A DNA stretch of 64,000 nt from Nocardia aurantia (GTDB taxonomy: Bacteria; Actinomycetota; Actinomycetes; Mycobacteriales; Mycobacteriaceae): assembly GCF_009604425.1 (NCBI RefSeq), contig NZ_WEGI01000004.1, positions 310,001 through 374,000 on the forward strand, in the 5' to 3' direction. Of the stretch, positions 46,520-54,786 are shown in pieces. The first letter of the stretch is position 1. Each line of letters opens with the position of its first letter. Below the pieces are notes generated by a model. That model had not been told where the DNA came from, ran no database searches, and saw only the letters and a program-made list of their open reading frames with translations. Both the position numbers and the translations under genes were made by a program.

Positions 46520-47161
46520 CTACCGCGCGGCGGTGACGGTCAGGCGGCCGGCGCCGACGATGTGGCCGTACATCGAGAAGGCGGCCAGTGCCGGTGGCGT
46601 GGCCGCGGGCAGGCCGAGAGTGGGCACATCCAGGGCCAGCACGCTGATGCGGTAGCGATGAGCCGGGTCGCCCGCCGGTGGGCACGGACCCTGATAGCCC
46701 ACCGAACCGGCATCGTTGGTCCCCGAAACGGCCGCCGTGGCAACCGAATCCGGTGCGGAACCGGCGGCGGCCGGAATATCCCAGGCCAGCCAGTGCCAGA
46801 AACCGCTGCCGGTCGGCGCGTCCGGATCGAACATGGTCACCGCGAAGCTGCGCGTGGTCGCGGGCGCGCCGCTCCACTGCAATCGGGGCACGTGCCCGGC
46901 TCCGGTGCAGCCGAACGAGCCGGCGAATTCGTCGGCCGGAAAGCTCTGTCCGTCACGCACATCCGGACTGTCGACCCGGAAAGTGACGGCGCCGGAGGGT
47001 ATTCCGGATCTCACATGATCGCCAGGCGTCGTTGCGGCGGCCGGCGTCGTCGCGGTGCCGGTCGGCGCGGCGGCGGGGACGCCGCTGTCGTCGCAAGCGG
47101 CGGCGGTGAATGCCACCACGGCTGTGGCGATGACGGCGGTGACAGGGGCCGGATTTCGCAC
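46520..47161 (-). CDS. YbhB/YbcL-type Raf kinase inhibitor-like lipoprotein
   Basis: A 213-residue PEBP-family protein. A lipoprotein signal (VTAVIATAVVAFTAAAC, Cys about 23) is followed by a Thr/Ala/Pro linker and the PEBP core: PRLQWSGAPATTRSFAV, DPDAPTGSGFWHWLAWDIPA, and GYQGPCPPAGDPAHRY (the usual GPCPP anion site). GTG 47161 has GAGGAG upstream. It converges with the MBL gene (10 bp) and is divergent from the XRE regulator. Function of bacterial members is unclear. Confidence 0.85.
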   Translation of the reverse strand: MRNPAPVTAVIATAVVAFTAAACDDSGVPAAAPTGTATTPAAATTPGDHVRSGIPSGAVTFRVDSPDVRDGQSFPADEFAGSFGCTGAGHVPRLQWSGAPATTRSFAVTMFDPDAPTGSGFWHWLAWDIPAAAGSAPDSVATAAVSGTNDAGSVGYQGPCPPAGDPAHRYRISVLALDVPTLGLPAATPPALAAFSMYGHIVGAGRLTVTAAR

Positions 47162-47302
47162 GGCTGCTCCTCCTCGGGCGGTGTTTCGAATGATGGAACG
47201 ATCGTCTCGTTCTCCGGGACACCGCGGAAGGGCGCGCGGATCCTGGTATTCCGCCTGCCACCCGGCGGATCGGCCCGAATCGTGAGGGGACATGATGGGC
47301 CG

Positions 47303-48157
47303 GTGAGCACGGCAGGACACGAGACGGAACTCGGCTCGTTCCTGCGCGCCATGCGGAACCGGACGCGACCCGAAGAGATCGGACTGCCGGTGGCGGGCCG
47401 CCGCCGCACCCCGGGGCTACGCCGGCAAGAGGTCGCGGAACTCGCGGCGGTCAGCATCGACTGGTACATCCGGCTCGAACAGGGCCGCGTCGGCGCGCCG
47501 GGCTCGGCGGTCCTCGACGGCATCGCCGACGCGCTGCGGTTGTCGGCCGCCGAACGGACCCATCTGCACCTGATCGCCCGCGGCGAGGCGCCGCCGCCCG
47601 TCCACACTCCGGCAGCCGTGCGGTCGTCGTTGCGCGTGATCCTGGACGGCCTGGTCGCGCTGCCCGGCTACGTGGTCGACCATCGGTTCGACGTGCTGGC
47701 CTGCAACGAGGCCGCCGTGGCGCTGTTCGGTACCGGATTCGGCACCGGACTCGCCGCGAACACCGCCCGCACGCTGTTCCTGGATCCGGTCGTCCGCCGC
47801 ACCCACCTGGACTGGGACCGGATCGCCCGCGAAACCCTCGGCAACCTGCGGGTGAACCTGGCGCGATATCCCGGCGATGCCGGGCTGCGGGCCCTGATCG
47901 ACGAATTGAACGGCGCCAGTGCAGAATTCGCGACCTGGTGGCGCGACCACACCGTGCGGGAGCGGGCCCACGGAACCAAGACGATCCGGCATCCCGACGT
48001 CGGTGACCTGACCGTCGCCTACGACAACTTCGCGGCCCAGGACGATTCCGGTCAGACCCTCGTCGTGGTGACCCCTGTCGACGACATCGCCACTCGTGCC
48101 CTGCACGCCTTGATCACCGCGCACCGCGGCGCCGCCCACCTGCCCGCCGCCGGCTGA
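47303..48157 (+). CDS. XRE family regulator with MmyB-like ligand domain
   Basis: A 284-residue regulator. The N-terminal helix-turn-helix includes RRTPGLRRQEVAELAAVS and DWYIRLEQGRVGAPGSAVLD; the C-terminal half is an MmyB-type domain (VVDHRFDVLACNEAAVALFG, ARTLFLDP, and FATWWRDHTVRERAHGTK), which binds fatty-acid-like ligands in known structures. GTG 47303 is used. Divergent from the PEBP lipoprotein gene. Common in actinobacteria next to oxidoreductases. Confidence 0.9.
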   Translation: MSTAGHETELGSFLRAMRNRTRPEEIGLPVAGRRRTPGLRRQEVAELAAVSIDWYIRLEQGRVGAPGSAVLDGIADALRLSAAERTHLHLIARGEAPPPVHTPAAVRSSLRVILDGLVALPGYVVDHRFDVLACNEAAVALFGTGFGTGLAANTARTLFLDPVVRRTHLDWDRIARETLGNLRVNLARYPGDAGLRALIDELNGASAEFATWWRDHTVRERAHGTKTIRHPDVGDLTVAYDNFAAQDDSGQTLVVVTPVDDIATRALHALITAHRGAAHLPAAG

Positions 48158-48426
48158 GTGTGCGCCCGGGCGGTGGCCGCGGGACAGCGGTAGCCGGGGG
48201 CCGGCGTCGGCCGGGGACAGCGGCGGCTGAGGGATGGCGTCGGTCGGCCGGGGACGGCGGCACTCCGGCGGACGCGTCACGACCCTCCCTGCACCCGGAT
48301 CGACTCGACCGACCGGTCTTCCGGTAACGCACTGCGGATCTCGGGGGCACCCAGTATGGTGTGCGCGAAGACGGGTGCTGTGTGGGCTCAGGGTGGCGCG
48401 GCCGAGACGACATCGAGGTGGGATTG

Positions 48427-48777
48427 GTGGATTCGGGGCAGGCCGCGGGCTTTCCGCGGGACCGGATGGCGCGCCTGCTGGAGTTTCCGGTGGCGATGGC
48501 GGCGATGGCCGGCTTGCTGGTGTTCGGCGCGGTCGGACTGACCGCGATCCACGACGAAGCATGGATTCCGGCGGTACTGGCCGCGCTGCTGGCGGTACCG
48601 TGCGCGCTGATCGTGCTGCTGAACATCCTCGTCGAGACCGCCGGGATGCTGCTGCCGTGGCTGGCCGCGGTGGCCGTGGTGCTGTCGGTGCCGCTGCTGC
48701 CGATTCCGGGAGTGCGGCGCTGGGCGGCCCGGATAGTGAAGCAGCACAACGTGTTCGGGATGGGCTCGGACCGCTGA
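48427..48777 (+). CDS. small membrane protein
   Basis: A 116-residue protein with hydrophobic segments at about residues 22-42 (VAMAAMAGLLVFGAVGL), 49-70 and 73-92, hence two or three membrane helices. The C-terminus is basic (VRRWAARIVKQHN). GTG 48427 follows GAGGTGG by about six bases. No family recognised. The region before it (48158-48426) is GC-rich and repetitive, with no gene seen. Confidence 0.65.
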   Translation: MDSGQAAGFPRDRMARLLEFPVAMAAMAGLLVFGAVGLTAIHDEAWIPAVLAALLAVPCALIVLLNILVETAGMLLPWLAAVAVVLSVPLLPIPGVRRWAARIVKQHNVFGMGSDR

Positions 48778-48892
48778 CCACGTGCGGCCGGGTCTCCGGC
48801 TCGGCGGCGGGCGTGCGTCGGCCCGGGAATGCCCGGAGCGCCGGGTAGGTTCGGATCGGGTGAACGATGTTCCCGAGCCGAGAGGTGCAACC

Positions 48893-49801
48893 ATGGCGCG
48901 CGCAGTGAGGTTCGATCGGTACGGCGATGTCGACGTGCTGAACGTCGTCGAGGTGCCGGATCCGGTACCCGGGCCCGGTCGGGTGGTCGTCGAGGTCGTC
49001 GCGGCGGCGATCAATCCGGGGGAGTCCAAGATCCGCGAGGGACTGCTGCACGATTACTTTCCCGCGACGTTCCCCTCGGGTGAGGGCAGCGATTTCGCGG
49101 GCCGGGTGGCCGCCGTCGGTGATTCCGGGGTCGGCGGGCTAGACATCGGGGCCGAGGTGATCGGCTTCACCGACGAACGGGCAAGTCACGCAACACATGT
49201 CGTGGTCCCGTTCGAACAGCTGACCCCGAAGCCGGCCGAACTGTCCTGGGAGGCGGCGGGTTCGTTGTACGTCGCGGGTACCACCGCGTTCGCGGCGGTG
49301 CGGGCGGTATCCGCCGGGCCGGGTGACGTGGTCGCGGTGTCCGGTGCGGCGGGAGGAGTCGGGTCGATCGCGGTGCAGTTGCTGCGCGAGCGCGGCGCGA
49401 CGGTGATCGCGATCGCCGGGCCCGCCAACCACGATCGGCTGCGCGGGTACGGCGCGACCCCGGTCGCCTACGGCGACGGCCTGGCCGAGCGGCTGCCCGC
49501 CCTCGACGCGTTCATCGACACCCACGGCGACGGTTACGTCGAGCTGGCGCTGCGGCTCGGGGTGGAACCGGAACGCATCGACACCATCGCCGATTTCGCG
49601 GCCGTCGAGAAATACCAGGTCCGCGGCGACGGCAACGCCGCCGGCGGCACCATCGATGTGGTTGCGGCACTTGCCGATCTGGCCGCCGCCGGCACCATCG
49701 AGATTCCGATCGTCGCCGTCTACCCGCTCGACCTGGTCCGGGACGCCTACCGCGACCTGGAACACGGTCACACCCCGGGCAAGATCGTGCTGCGCCCCTG
49801 A
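48893..49801 (+). CDS. quinone oxidoreductase / zinc-type alcohol dehydrogenase-like
   Basis: A 302-residue medium-chain reductase. The GroES-like N-terminal domain includes EGSDFAGRVAAVG, and the Rossmann part has VVAVSGAAGGVGSIAVQLLRERGATVI. No structural or catalytic zinc cysteines, so it is a quinone-oxidoreductase-type NADPH enzyme. AGAGG precedes ATG 48893. A leaderless start at GTG 48860 is also plausible: TAGGTT lies eight bases before it and the codon is in frame (MNDVPEPRGAT extra). Stand-alone gene. Confidence 0.85.
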   Translation: MARAVRFDRYGDVDVLNVVEVPDPVPGPGRVVVEVVAAAINPGESKIREGLLHDYFPATFPSGEGSDFAGRVAAVGDSGVGGLDIGAEVIGFTDERASHATHVVVPFEQLTPKPAELSWEAAGSLYVAGTTAFAAVRAVSAGPGDVVAVSGAAGGVGSIAVQLLRERGATVIAIAGPANHDRLRGYGATPVAYGDGLAERLPALDAFIDTHGDGYVELALRLGVEPERIDTIADFAAVEKYQVRGDGNAAGGTIDVVAALADLAAAGTIEIPIVAVYPLDLVRDAYRDLEHGHTPGKIVLRP

Positions 49802-49887
49802 ATTCGGGCCTCGCCGTGACAGTCGTCATGGCAGGTTCGTGACGCTCGGGCCAGGTACCGCCGCGCCGGGCGGGCGACAGTGGAGGC

Positions 49888-50823
49888 ATGACCTCATCGA
49901 TCACGGCCCGCCCGGCGGACCGGTCCGGTATCGGACCGGCCATCGAGATCCGCGGCCTCACCAAATCATTCCGCGCCCGCACCGGGCCGGTCCGCGCCGT
50001 CGACGGCCTCGACCTGGTGGTCGCGCCCGGCGAGATCGTGGCCTTCCTGGGCCCGAACGGCGCGGGCAAGTCGACCACGATCGATATGCTGCTGGGCCTG
50101 CTGCGCCCCGACGACGGACAGGTGCTGGTGTTCGGCGGCCCGCCCGCGGAAGCGATTGCCGCGGGCCGGATCTCGGCCGTCCTGCAATCCGGCGGACTGC
50201 TGCCGGACGTGACCGTCGCCGAGACCGTGCGGATGGTGGCGGCCCTGCACGCGGCGCCGCGGCCGGCCGCGGAAGTGCTGGCGCGCGCGGGTATCTCGGA
50301 CATCGCCGATCGGATGGTCGGTAAATGCTCCGGCGGCCAGCGGCAGCGGCTGCGGTTCGCGCTGGCGCTGTTGCCCGATCCGGACCTGCTGGTGCTCGAC
50401 GAACCCACCACCGGCATGGATGTGGAAGGGCGGCGCGACTTCTGGAACGCCATCCGCCGCGACGCGAGCGACGGCCGGACCGTCGTGTTCGCCACCCACT
50501 ACCTGGACGAGGCCGACGCCTACGCCGATCGGATCGTGCTGGTACGCAACGGATCCGTGGTCGCCGACGGCAGCGCTGCCGCGGTCAAGAATCTGGCCGC
50601 GGGGCGGACGGTCAGCGCCACGCTGCCCGACGCGGATCAGGGCCGCCTGCTGGCGATCACGGGCGTCGACCGGGTCGAACAGCGCGGCGACCGGATCCTG
50701 GTGCACGCCAAGGACTCCGACGCCGTCGCCCGCTACCTGCTCACCGGCACCGGCGCCGTCGACCTGGAGATCACCGCCCGCAACCTCGAGGACGCGTTCC
50801 TCGCCCTCACCGGAGACAACTGA
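49888..50823 (+). CDS. ABC transporter ATP-binding protein
   Basis: A 311-residue drug/polymer-exporter type ATPase. Walker A GPNGAGKST, signature CSGGQRQR, Walker B LLVLDEPT and H-loop ATHYLDEAD are all present. The C-terminal extension after residue 225 is typical of the DrrA/CcmA-like group. It overlaps nothing; the permease ATG follows at 50825. Together with the two-component genes it forms a probable efflux or cell-envelope stress module. Confidence 0.94.
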   Translation: MTSSITARPADRSGIGPAIEIRGLTKSFRARTGPVRAVDGLDLVVAPGEIVAFLGPNGAGKSTTIDMLLGLLRPDDGQVLVFGGPPAEAIAAGRISAVLQSGGLLPDVTVAETVRMVAALHAAPRPAAEVLARAGISDIADRMVGKCSGGQRQRLRFALALLPDPDLLVLDEPTTGMDVEGRRDFWNAIRRDASDGRTVVFATHYLDEADAYADRIVLVRNGSVVADGSAAAVKNLAAGRTVSATLPDADQGRLLAITGVDRVEQRGDRILVHAKDSDAVARYLLTGTGAVDLEITARNLEDAFLALTGDN

Positions 50824-50824
50824 G

Positions 50825-51598
50825 ATGACGACACTCGACTCCCGCCCCGCCCGCCTGCGTCCCGGCGGCGTCAGCGCCGGCTTCGTGGGCCTGGAACTGC
50901 GCCGCATGCTGCGCAACCGCCGCACGCTGGTGTTCACCCTGCTGATGCCCACCCTGTTCTTCACCATCTTCGGCCTGCAATCCGATTACCGGACACAGGC
51001 TTTCGGCTCCGGCAACGTCACCGCGTACGTCATGGTCTCGATGGCCGTGTACGGCGCGATGCTCGCCACCACCAGCGGCGGCGCCATGGTGGCGGTGGAA
51101 CGCGCGCACGGCTGGAGCCGCCAGTTGCGGCTGACGCCGCTGCGACCGGCCGCCTACATCGCCACCAAGATGATCGTCGCGATGACCCTGGGACTGGCCT
51201 CGGTCGCGGTGGTGTTCGTCGCCGGCGGGCTGGTCGGCTCGCGGTTGCCGGTGGCCGCCTGGGTGGGCTGTTTCGTGCTGGCCTGGCTGGGTTCCCTGGT
51301 GTTCGCCGCCTTCGGCCTGTTCGTGGGCTATCTGCTGCCGTCGGAGAACGTGATGCAGATCATCGGCCCGCTGCTGGCGGCGCTCGCCTTCGGCGGCGGG
51401 CTGTTCACACCGCTGCACGGCTGGTTCGCGACCGTGTCGAAGGTGTTCCCCACCTACGGCATCGCCACGCTCGCCCGGCTGCCGTTCGCCGACGCGAGCG
51501 CGGGCGCGATCGTGGCGGCGCTGCTCAACATCGCGGTCTGGACCGGCGTGTTCGCAGGTGGGGCGGCGATGCTGTTCCGCCGCGACACCGCGCGATGA
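50825..51598 (+). CDS. ABC-2 type transporter permease
   Basis: A 257-residue ABC-2 permease with six hydrophobic segments starting at residue 34 (TLVFTLLMPTLFFTIFGL). RMLRNRRTLVFTLLMPTLFF and SMAVYGAMLATTSGG are typical of DrrB-like subunits. The start ATG lies two bases after the ATPase stop, so one transcript. The histidine kinase gene follows after 147 bp. Confidence 0.92.
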   Translation: MTTLDSRPARLRPGGVSAGFVGLELRRMLRNRRTLVFTLLMPTLFFTIFGLQSDYRTQAFGSGNVTAYVMVSMAVYGAMLATTSGGAMVAVERAHGWSRQLRLTPLRPAAYIATKMIVAMTLGLASVAVVFVAGGLVGSRLPVAAWVGCFVLAWLGSLVFAAFGLFVGYLLPSENVMQIIGPLLAALAFGGGLFTPLHGWFATVSKVFPTYGIATLARLPFADASAGAIVAALLNIAVWTGVFAGGAAMLFRRDTAR

Positions 51599-51745
51599 GC
51601 GACAACCGACCGGCGCCGGCCCGCATCCCGCGGGTCGGTGCGGTAGCGTGCGCCATCGTGGGCAGCGCAGGCGAACCGGTGCGAGGATGAGGAACCGGAT
51701 CGCCGCGCTGCCCCATCGACACGCCCGGGCGGAGCGGAGGTAGCC

Positions 51746-53377
51746 GTGCGGATGCCGCTGGCGGGCCTGCCGCGCCGATGGTCCCGCGCACTGGACCGCG
51801 CCGCCGAGCGGTCGGCGAACGCGGGCGGGTCGGCCTCCCGGCGGCCCGGATTCGGCGGACTGCTCGCCGGCGGGATGGCGATCGTCTGGCTGCTCTATCT
51901 CCTCGGGCCGATCCACCAGGCATGGGTTCACGGACATCACCTGCGCGCCGTTCTCGCGGGTGTGTGCGTCGTCGGCTACGGCACACTGATCGCCACCACG
52001 CTGGCCGCCTACCGCGGCCCGGACTGGGAGGACGGTGTCGACCCGCCGGCGCCCGGCCGTGGCGCGTGGATCCGGCTCGCGGCGATGACCGTACTGTTCG
52101 CCGCGGTACTCGCACTGCTCGGCTCCGCGGCGGTACCGAGCGTGCTGTACCTCGCCGTGGTCGCGATACTCGTCCTGCCGCTGCGGCAATCGGGAATCAT
52201 CGCGGGTCTCGTGGCGGTGCTCGCCGCCGGGCTGGCGCTGGTACCGGGGTGGCGGCTCGGTGGCGGCACGATCTTTCTCGCACTGGTCCCGCCGGTCATC
52301 TGGCTGGGCCGTGAGGTCGGCACCCGTGGCCGGCGACTGCGTGAGCTGACCCGCCGCCAGCAGGCGGAGTTGGCGATCGTGGCCGAACGCAACCGGGTGG
52401 CTCGCGACGTGCACGACATCCTCGGCCATTCCCTGACGGTGATAACGGTGAAATCCGAACTGGCACAACGATTGTTGGATATCGATCCCGAACGCGCCCG
52501 CGTGGAGCTGGCCGATGTCGAACGCTTGGCCCGGGAAGCGCTGGCCGGGGTCCGCGACACCGTCGGCGGCCTGCGCGAGGTGAGCCTCGCGGGCGAACTC
52601 GCCAACGCCCGCACCGCTCTGCACGCGGCGGGTATCGCCGCCGACCTGCCGGACACCGATGTTCCGGGCGACCGCGGCGTCGTTCTCGGCTGGGTGCTGC
52701 GCGAGGCCGTCACGAATGTGGTGCGGCACAGCCGGGCTCGGCACTGCTATGTCCGGGTCACCCCCTCCGCCATCGACATCGTCGACGACGGGCAAGGTCT
52801 GGCCGTCGGCGCCCGATTCGGCTCCGGTCTGAGCGGCCTGCGCGAACGGGTATGCGCGGCCGGCGGCGCTTTCACCCTGACTACGCCACCCGGCGGCGGC
52901 CTGCGACTGGCGGTCAGCTTCGAGGACGGTGGTTCGTCCGCCCGGGAGGACAGGTGCGCCGCCGGGCACGATGCTACGCATTCCGGCGGCACTCGCGAGA
53001 ACGGCGGCGCAGCCGGCGGCACCATCGTGCCCTCGCCTGCCGCTGGTACGGGTGCGGTTGTCGCCGGTGACGAGGCCCGGCGCTCAGCCGTCACCCGCGC
53101 GCAGCAAGCCGTCGCCGGTGCTGACGACGTGGACGCGACGGCCGGTCGTGCGCAGCAAGCCGTCGCCGGTGCTGAGGATGTGGACGCGACGGCCGGTCGT
53201 GCGCAGCAAGCCGTCGCCGGTGCTGAGGATGTGGACGCGACGGCCGGTCGTGCGCAGGAAGCCGTCGCCGGTGCTGAGGATGTGGACGCGACGGCCGGTC
53301 GTGCGGAGAAGGGCGTCGCCGGTGATGACGGTGTGCGCCGGGCCCGGACTTCCGAGGAGAGGACCGATGCCGGATGA
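51746..53377 (+). CDS. sensor histidine kinase (DesK/LiaS-like) with repetitive tail
   Basis: A 543-residue histidine kinase. Six hydrophobic segments lie before residue 190; the HisKA_3 dimerisation helix carries H223 in RVARDVHDILGHSLT, and the HATPase domain ends near residue 390 with SGLSGLRERV and GGGLRLAVSFEDGG. The C-terminal 150 residues are unusual: a Gly/Ala/Ser linker then four and a half copies of a 17-residue unit AQQAVAGAEDVDATAGR. The GTG start at 51746 is about 150 bp after the permease. Its stop overlaps the response regulator start. Confidence 0.9.
   Translation: MRMPLAGLPRRWSRALDRAAERSANAGGSASRRPGFGGLLAGGMAIVWLLYLLGPIHQAWVHGHHLRAVLAGVCVVGYGTLIATTLAAYRGPDWEDGVDPPAPGRGAWIRLAAMTVLFAAVLALLGSAAVPSVLYLAVVAILVLPLRQSGIIAGLVAVLAAGLALVPGWRLGGGTIFLALVPPVIWLGREVGTRGRRLRELTRRQQAELAIVAERNRVARDVHDILGHSLTVITVKSELAQRLLDIDPERARVELADVERLAREALAGVRDTVGGLREVSLAGELANARTALHAAGIAADLPDTDVPGDRGVVLGWVLREAVTNVVRHSRARHCYVRVTPSAIDIVDDGQGLAVGARFGSGLSGLRERVCAAGGAFTLTTPPGGGLRLAVSFEDGGSSAREDRCAAGHDATHSGGTRENGGAAGGTIVPSPAAGTGAVVAGDEARRSAVTRAQQAVAGADDVDATAGRAQQAVAGAEDVDATAGRAQQAVAGAEDVDATAGRAQEAVAGAEDVDATAGRAEKGVAGDDGVRRARTSEERTDAG
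53099..53325 (+). repeat. 51-bp tandem repeat inside the kinase gene
   Basis: Four near-perfect 51-bp units start at 53099, 53150, 53201 and 53252, then a partial one. Each encodes the 17-residue unit, in frame. The units differ by a few bases, mostly GAC versus GAG and CAG versus GAA changes. Confidence 0.9.
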
Positions 53378-53979
53378 TCCGGTTGCTGCTGGCCGACGAT
53401 CAGGCGCTGGTGCGCGGCGCGCTGGCCGCGCTGCTCGGGCTGGAGCCGGATCTCGAGGTGGTCGCCGAGGTCGGCAGCGGTGACGAGGTGCTCGCCGCCG
53501 TCGAGCGCACCACGCCCGACGTGGTCCTGCTCGACGTGGAAATGCCCGGCCTGGACGGGATCTCGGCCGCCGCGCAGGTGCACGCGCGCTTCCCCCGGGT
53601 GCGGATCCTGATGGTCACCACCTTCGGCCGCCCCGGATATCTGCGCCGCGCGATCGACGCCGGCGCCGACGGATTCATCGTGAAGGACACGCCCGCAAGG
53701 GAATTGGCCGACGCCGTCCGCCGGGTGCAACTCGGCCTGCGGGTGGTGGACCCGGCGCTGGCCGCCGAAACCCTCACCGCCGGAACCTCTCCGCTGACCG
53801 CCCGGGAGCGCGAGGTGCTGGCCGCCGCGGCCGGCGGCGCCACCGCGGCCGCGATCGCCGCCCGGCTGCACCTGTCCGAGGGCACCGTCCGCAACCACCT
53901 GTCGGCGGCGATCGGCAAGACCGGCTCCCGCACCCGCGCCGAGGCCGTCCGTGCCGCCGAACGGCTGGGCTGGCTGTAG
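53374..53979 (+). CDS. NarL/LuxR family response regulator
   Basis: A 201-residue response regulator. Receiver with phospho-Asp D54 (VVLLDVEMPGLDG), acidic pocket DD at 8-9, K near 104, and a LuxR-type HTH (SPLTAREREVLAAAAGG, then HLSEGTVRNHLSAAIGKTG). ATG 53374 overlaps the kinase stop (ATGA), so the pair is coupled. It probably controls the ABC exporter upstream in response to membrane or antibiotic stress. Confidence 0.94.
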   Translation: MIRLLLADDQALVRGALAALLGLEPDLEVVAEVGSGDEVLAAVERTTPDVVLLDVEMPGLDGISAAAQVHARFPRVRILMVTTFGRPGYLRRAIDAGADGFIVKDTPARELADAVRRVQLGLRVVDPALAAETLTAGTSPLTAREREVLAAAAGGATAAAIAARLHLSEGTVRNHLSAAIGKTGSRTRAEAVRAAERLGWL

Positions 53980-53982
53980 GCG

Positions 53983-53988
53983 TAGGTT
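53983..53988 (+). promoter_or_regulatory. -10 box TAGGTT of leaderless VOC gene
   Basis: TAGGTT, then eight bases, then GTG 53997. Same hexamer and spacing as before GTG 48860. Confidence 0.5.
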
Positions 53989-53996
53989 CGCACGAT

Positions 53997-54413
53997 GTGC
54001 ACTTGACCCAGATCCGGCTGATCGTGTCCGACTTCACCGGCACCGCCGCGTACTACCGCGAGGTGATCGGCCTGCGACCCCAATTCGACACCGTCGCACC
54101 ACCGTACGTGGCATTCGAACCCGAGCACGGTAGCGCGCTGTCCCTGCACGACCGCGCCGACCTCGACGCGGTCCTCGGCGGCGTGCTGCGGCCCGGGTCC
54201 GGCGCGGACAGCGCGCTGATCGTCCTGCGCGTCGACGACCTGGACCGCTACCTCACCGAGGTCACCGGTCGTGGCGCCGAAATCTGCACGGGCCCGGTCG
54301 TTTTCGGCGGCCGGATCCGCAGCGCCTACCTGCGCGACCCGGAGGGCAACCTGCTCGAGATCCAGCAATGGCTGGTCACCCGCAGCGGCGAACCGGTGCC
54401 CCCGGCAAGCTGA
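53997..54413 (+). CDS. VOC family (glyoxalase/dioxygenase-fold) protein
   Basis: A 138-residue vicinal-oxygen-chelate protein: QIRLIVSDFTGTAAYYREVIGL at the start and AYLRDPEGNLLEIQQW near the end, with the typical metal-binding Glu. Function unassigned; this fold serves glyoxalases, bleomycin-resistance proteins and others. GTG 53997 starts leaderless. It stands alone after the two-component genes. Confidence 0.85.
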   Translation: MHLTQIRLIVSDFTGTAAYYREVIGLRPQFDTVAPPYVAFEPEHGSALSLHDRADLDAVLGGVLRPGSGADSALIVLRVDDLDRYLTEVTGRGAEICTGPVVFGGRIRSAYLRDPEGNLLEIQQWLVTRSGEPVPPAS

Positions 54414-54786
54414 TCTGTCCGGCGGCCGGCCCTCCGCCACACCGAATCTGCGAGGTCCGCGCACAGGAAAAGAATATTCGCCCGCCGCAACGGAATGCCC
54501 GCTGCCGCAGCGGGTGTACGGGCTTGCCCCATCGCGTGTCGATTGCGCGACCGGTGCCGGTCGCATCGAGCCGCGCAGGACCGGTGATGTATTCGCCACC
54601 GGTCGAGACGAGGCGTAGCGGTCGGTCGAGTATCCGGCGGCCGGTCGGTCCGGCCGGATTGCCGCGGCGGTGCGATCACGTGGTGGAGACCGGCGCGGTT
54701 TCGTTCGCTCGGCGACCGCGGCCACCCTGCGCTATCGCCGGTGGCGTGCGGCCCGGGTCCTGGCACAGCAACAGCGGACGTCCGGC
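54414..54786. other. intergenic region without recognisable gene
   Basis: About 373 bases between the VOC gene and the convergent TPM-domain gene. Open frames here are shadows or lack coding character, and no promoter, repeat or terminator was recognised. Confidence 0.5.

Noticed and set aside
47417..49051. Minus-strand 544-residue frame over the XRE and membrane protein genes
   Set aside because: Antisense to recognised genes, no domain and biased composition.
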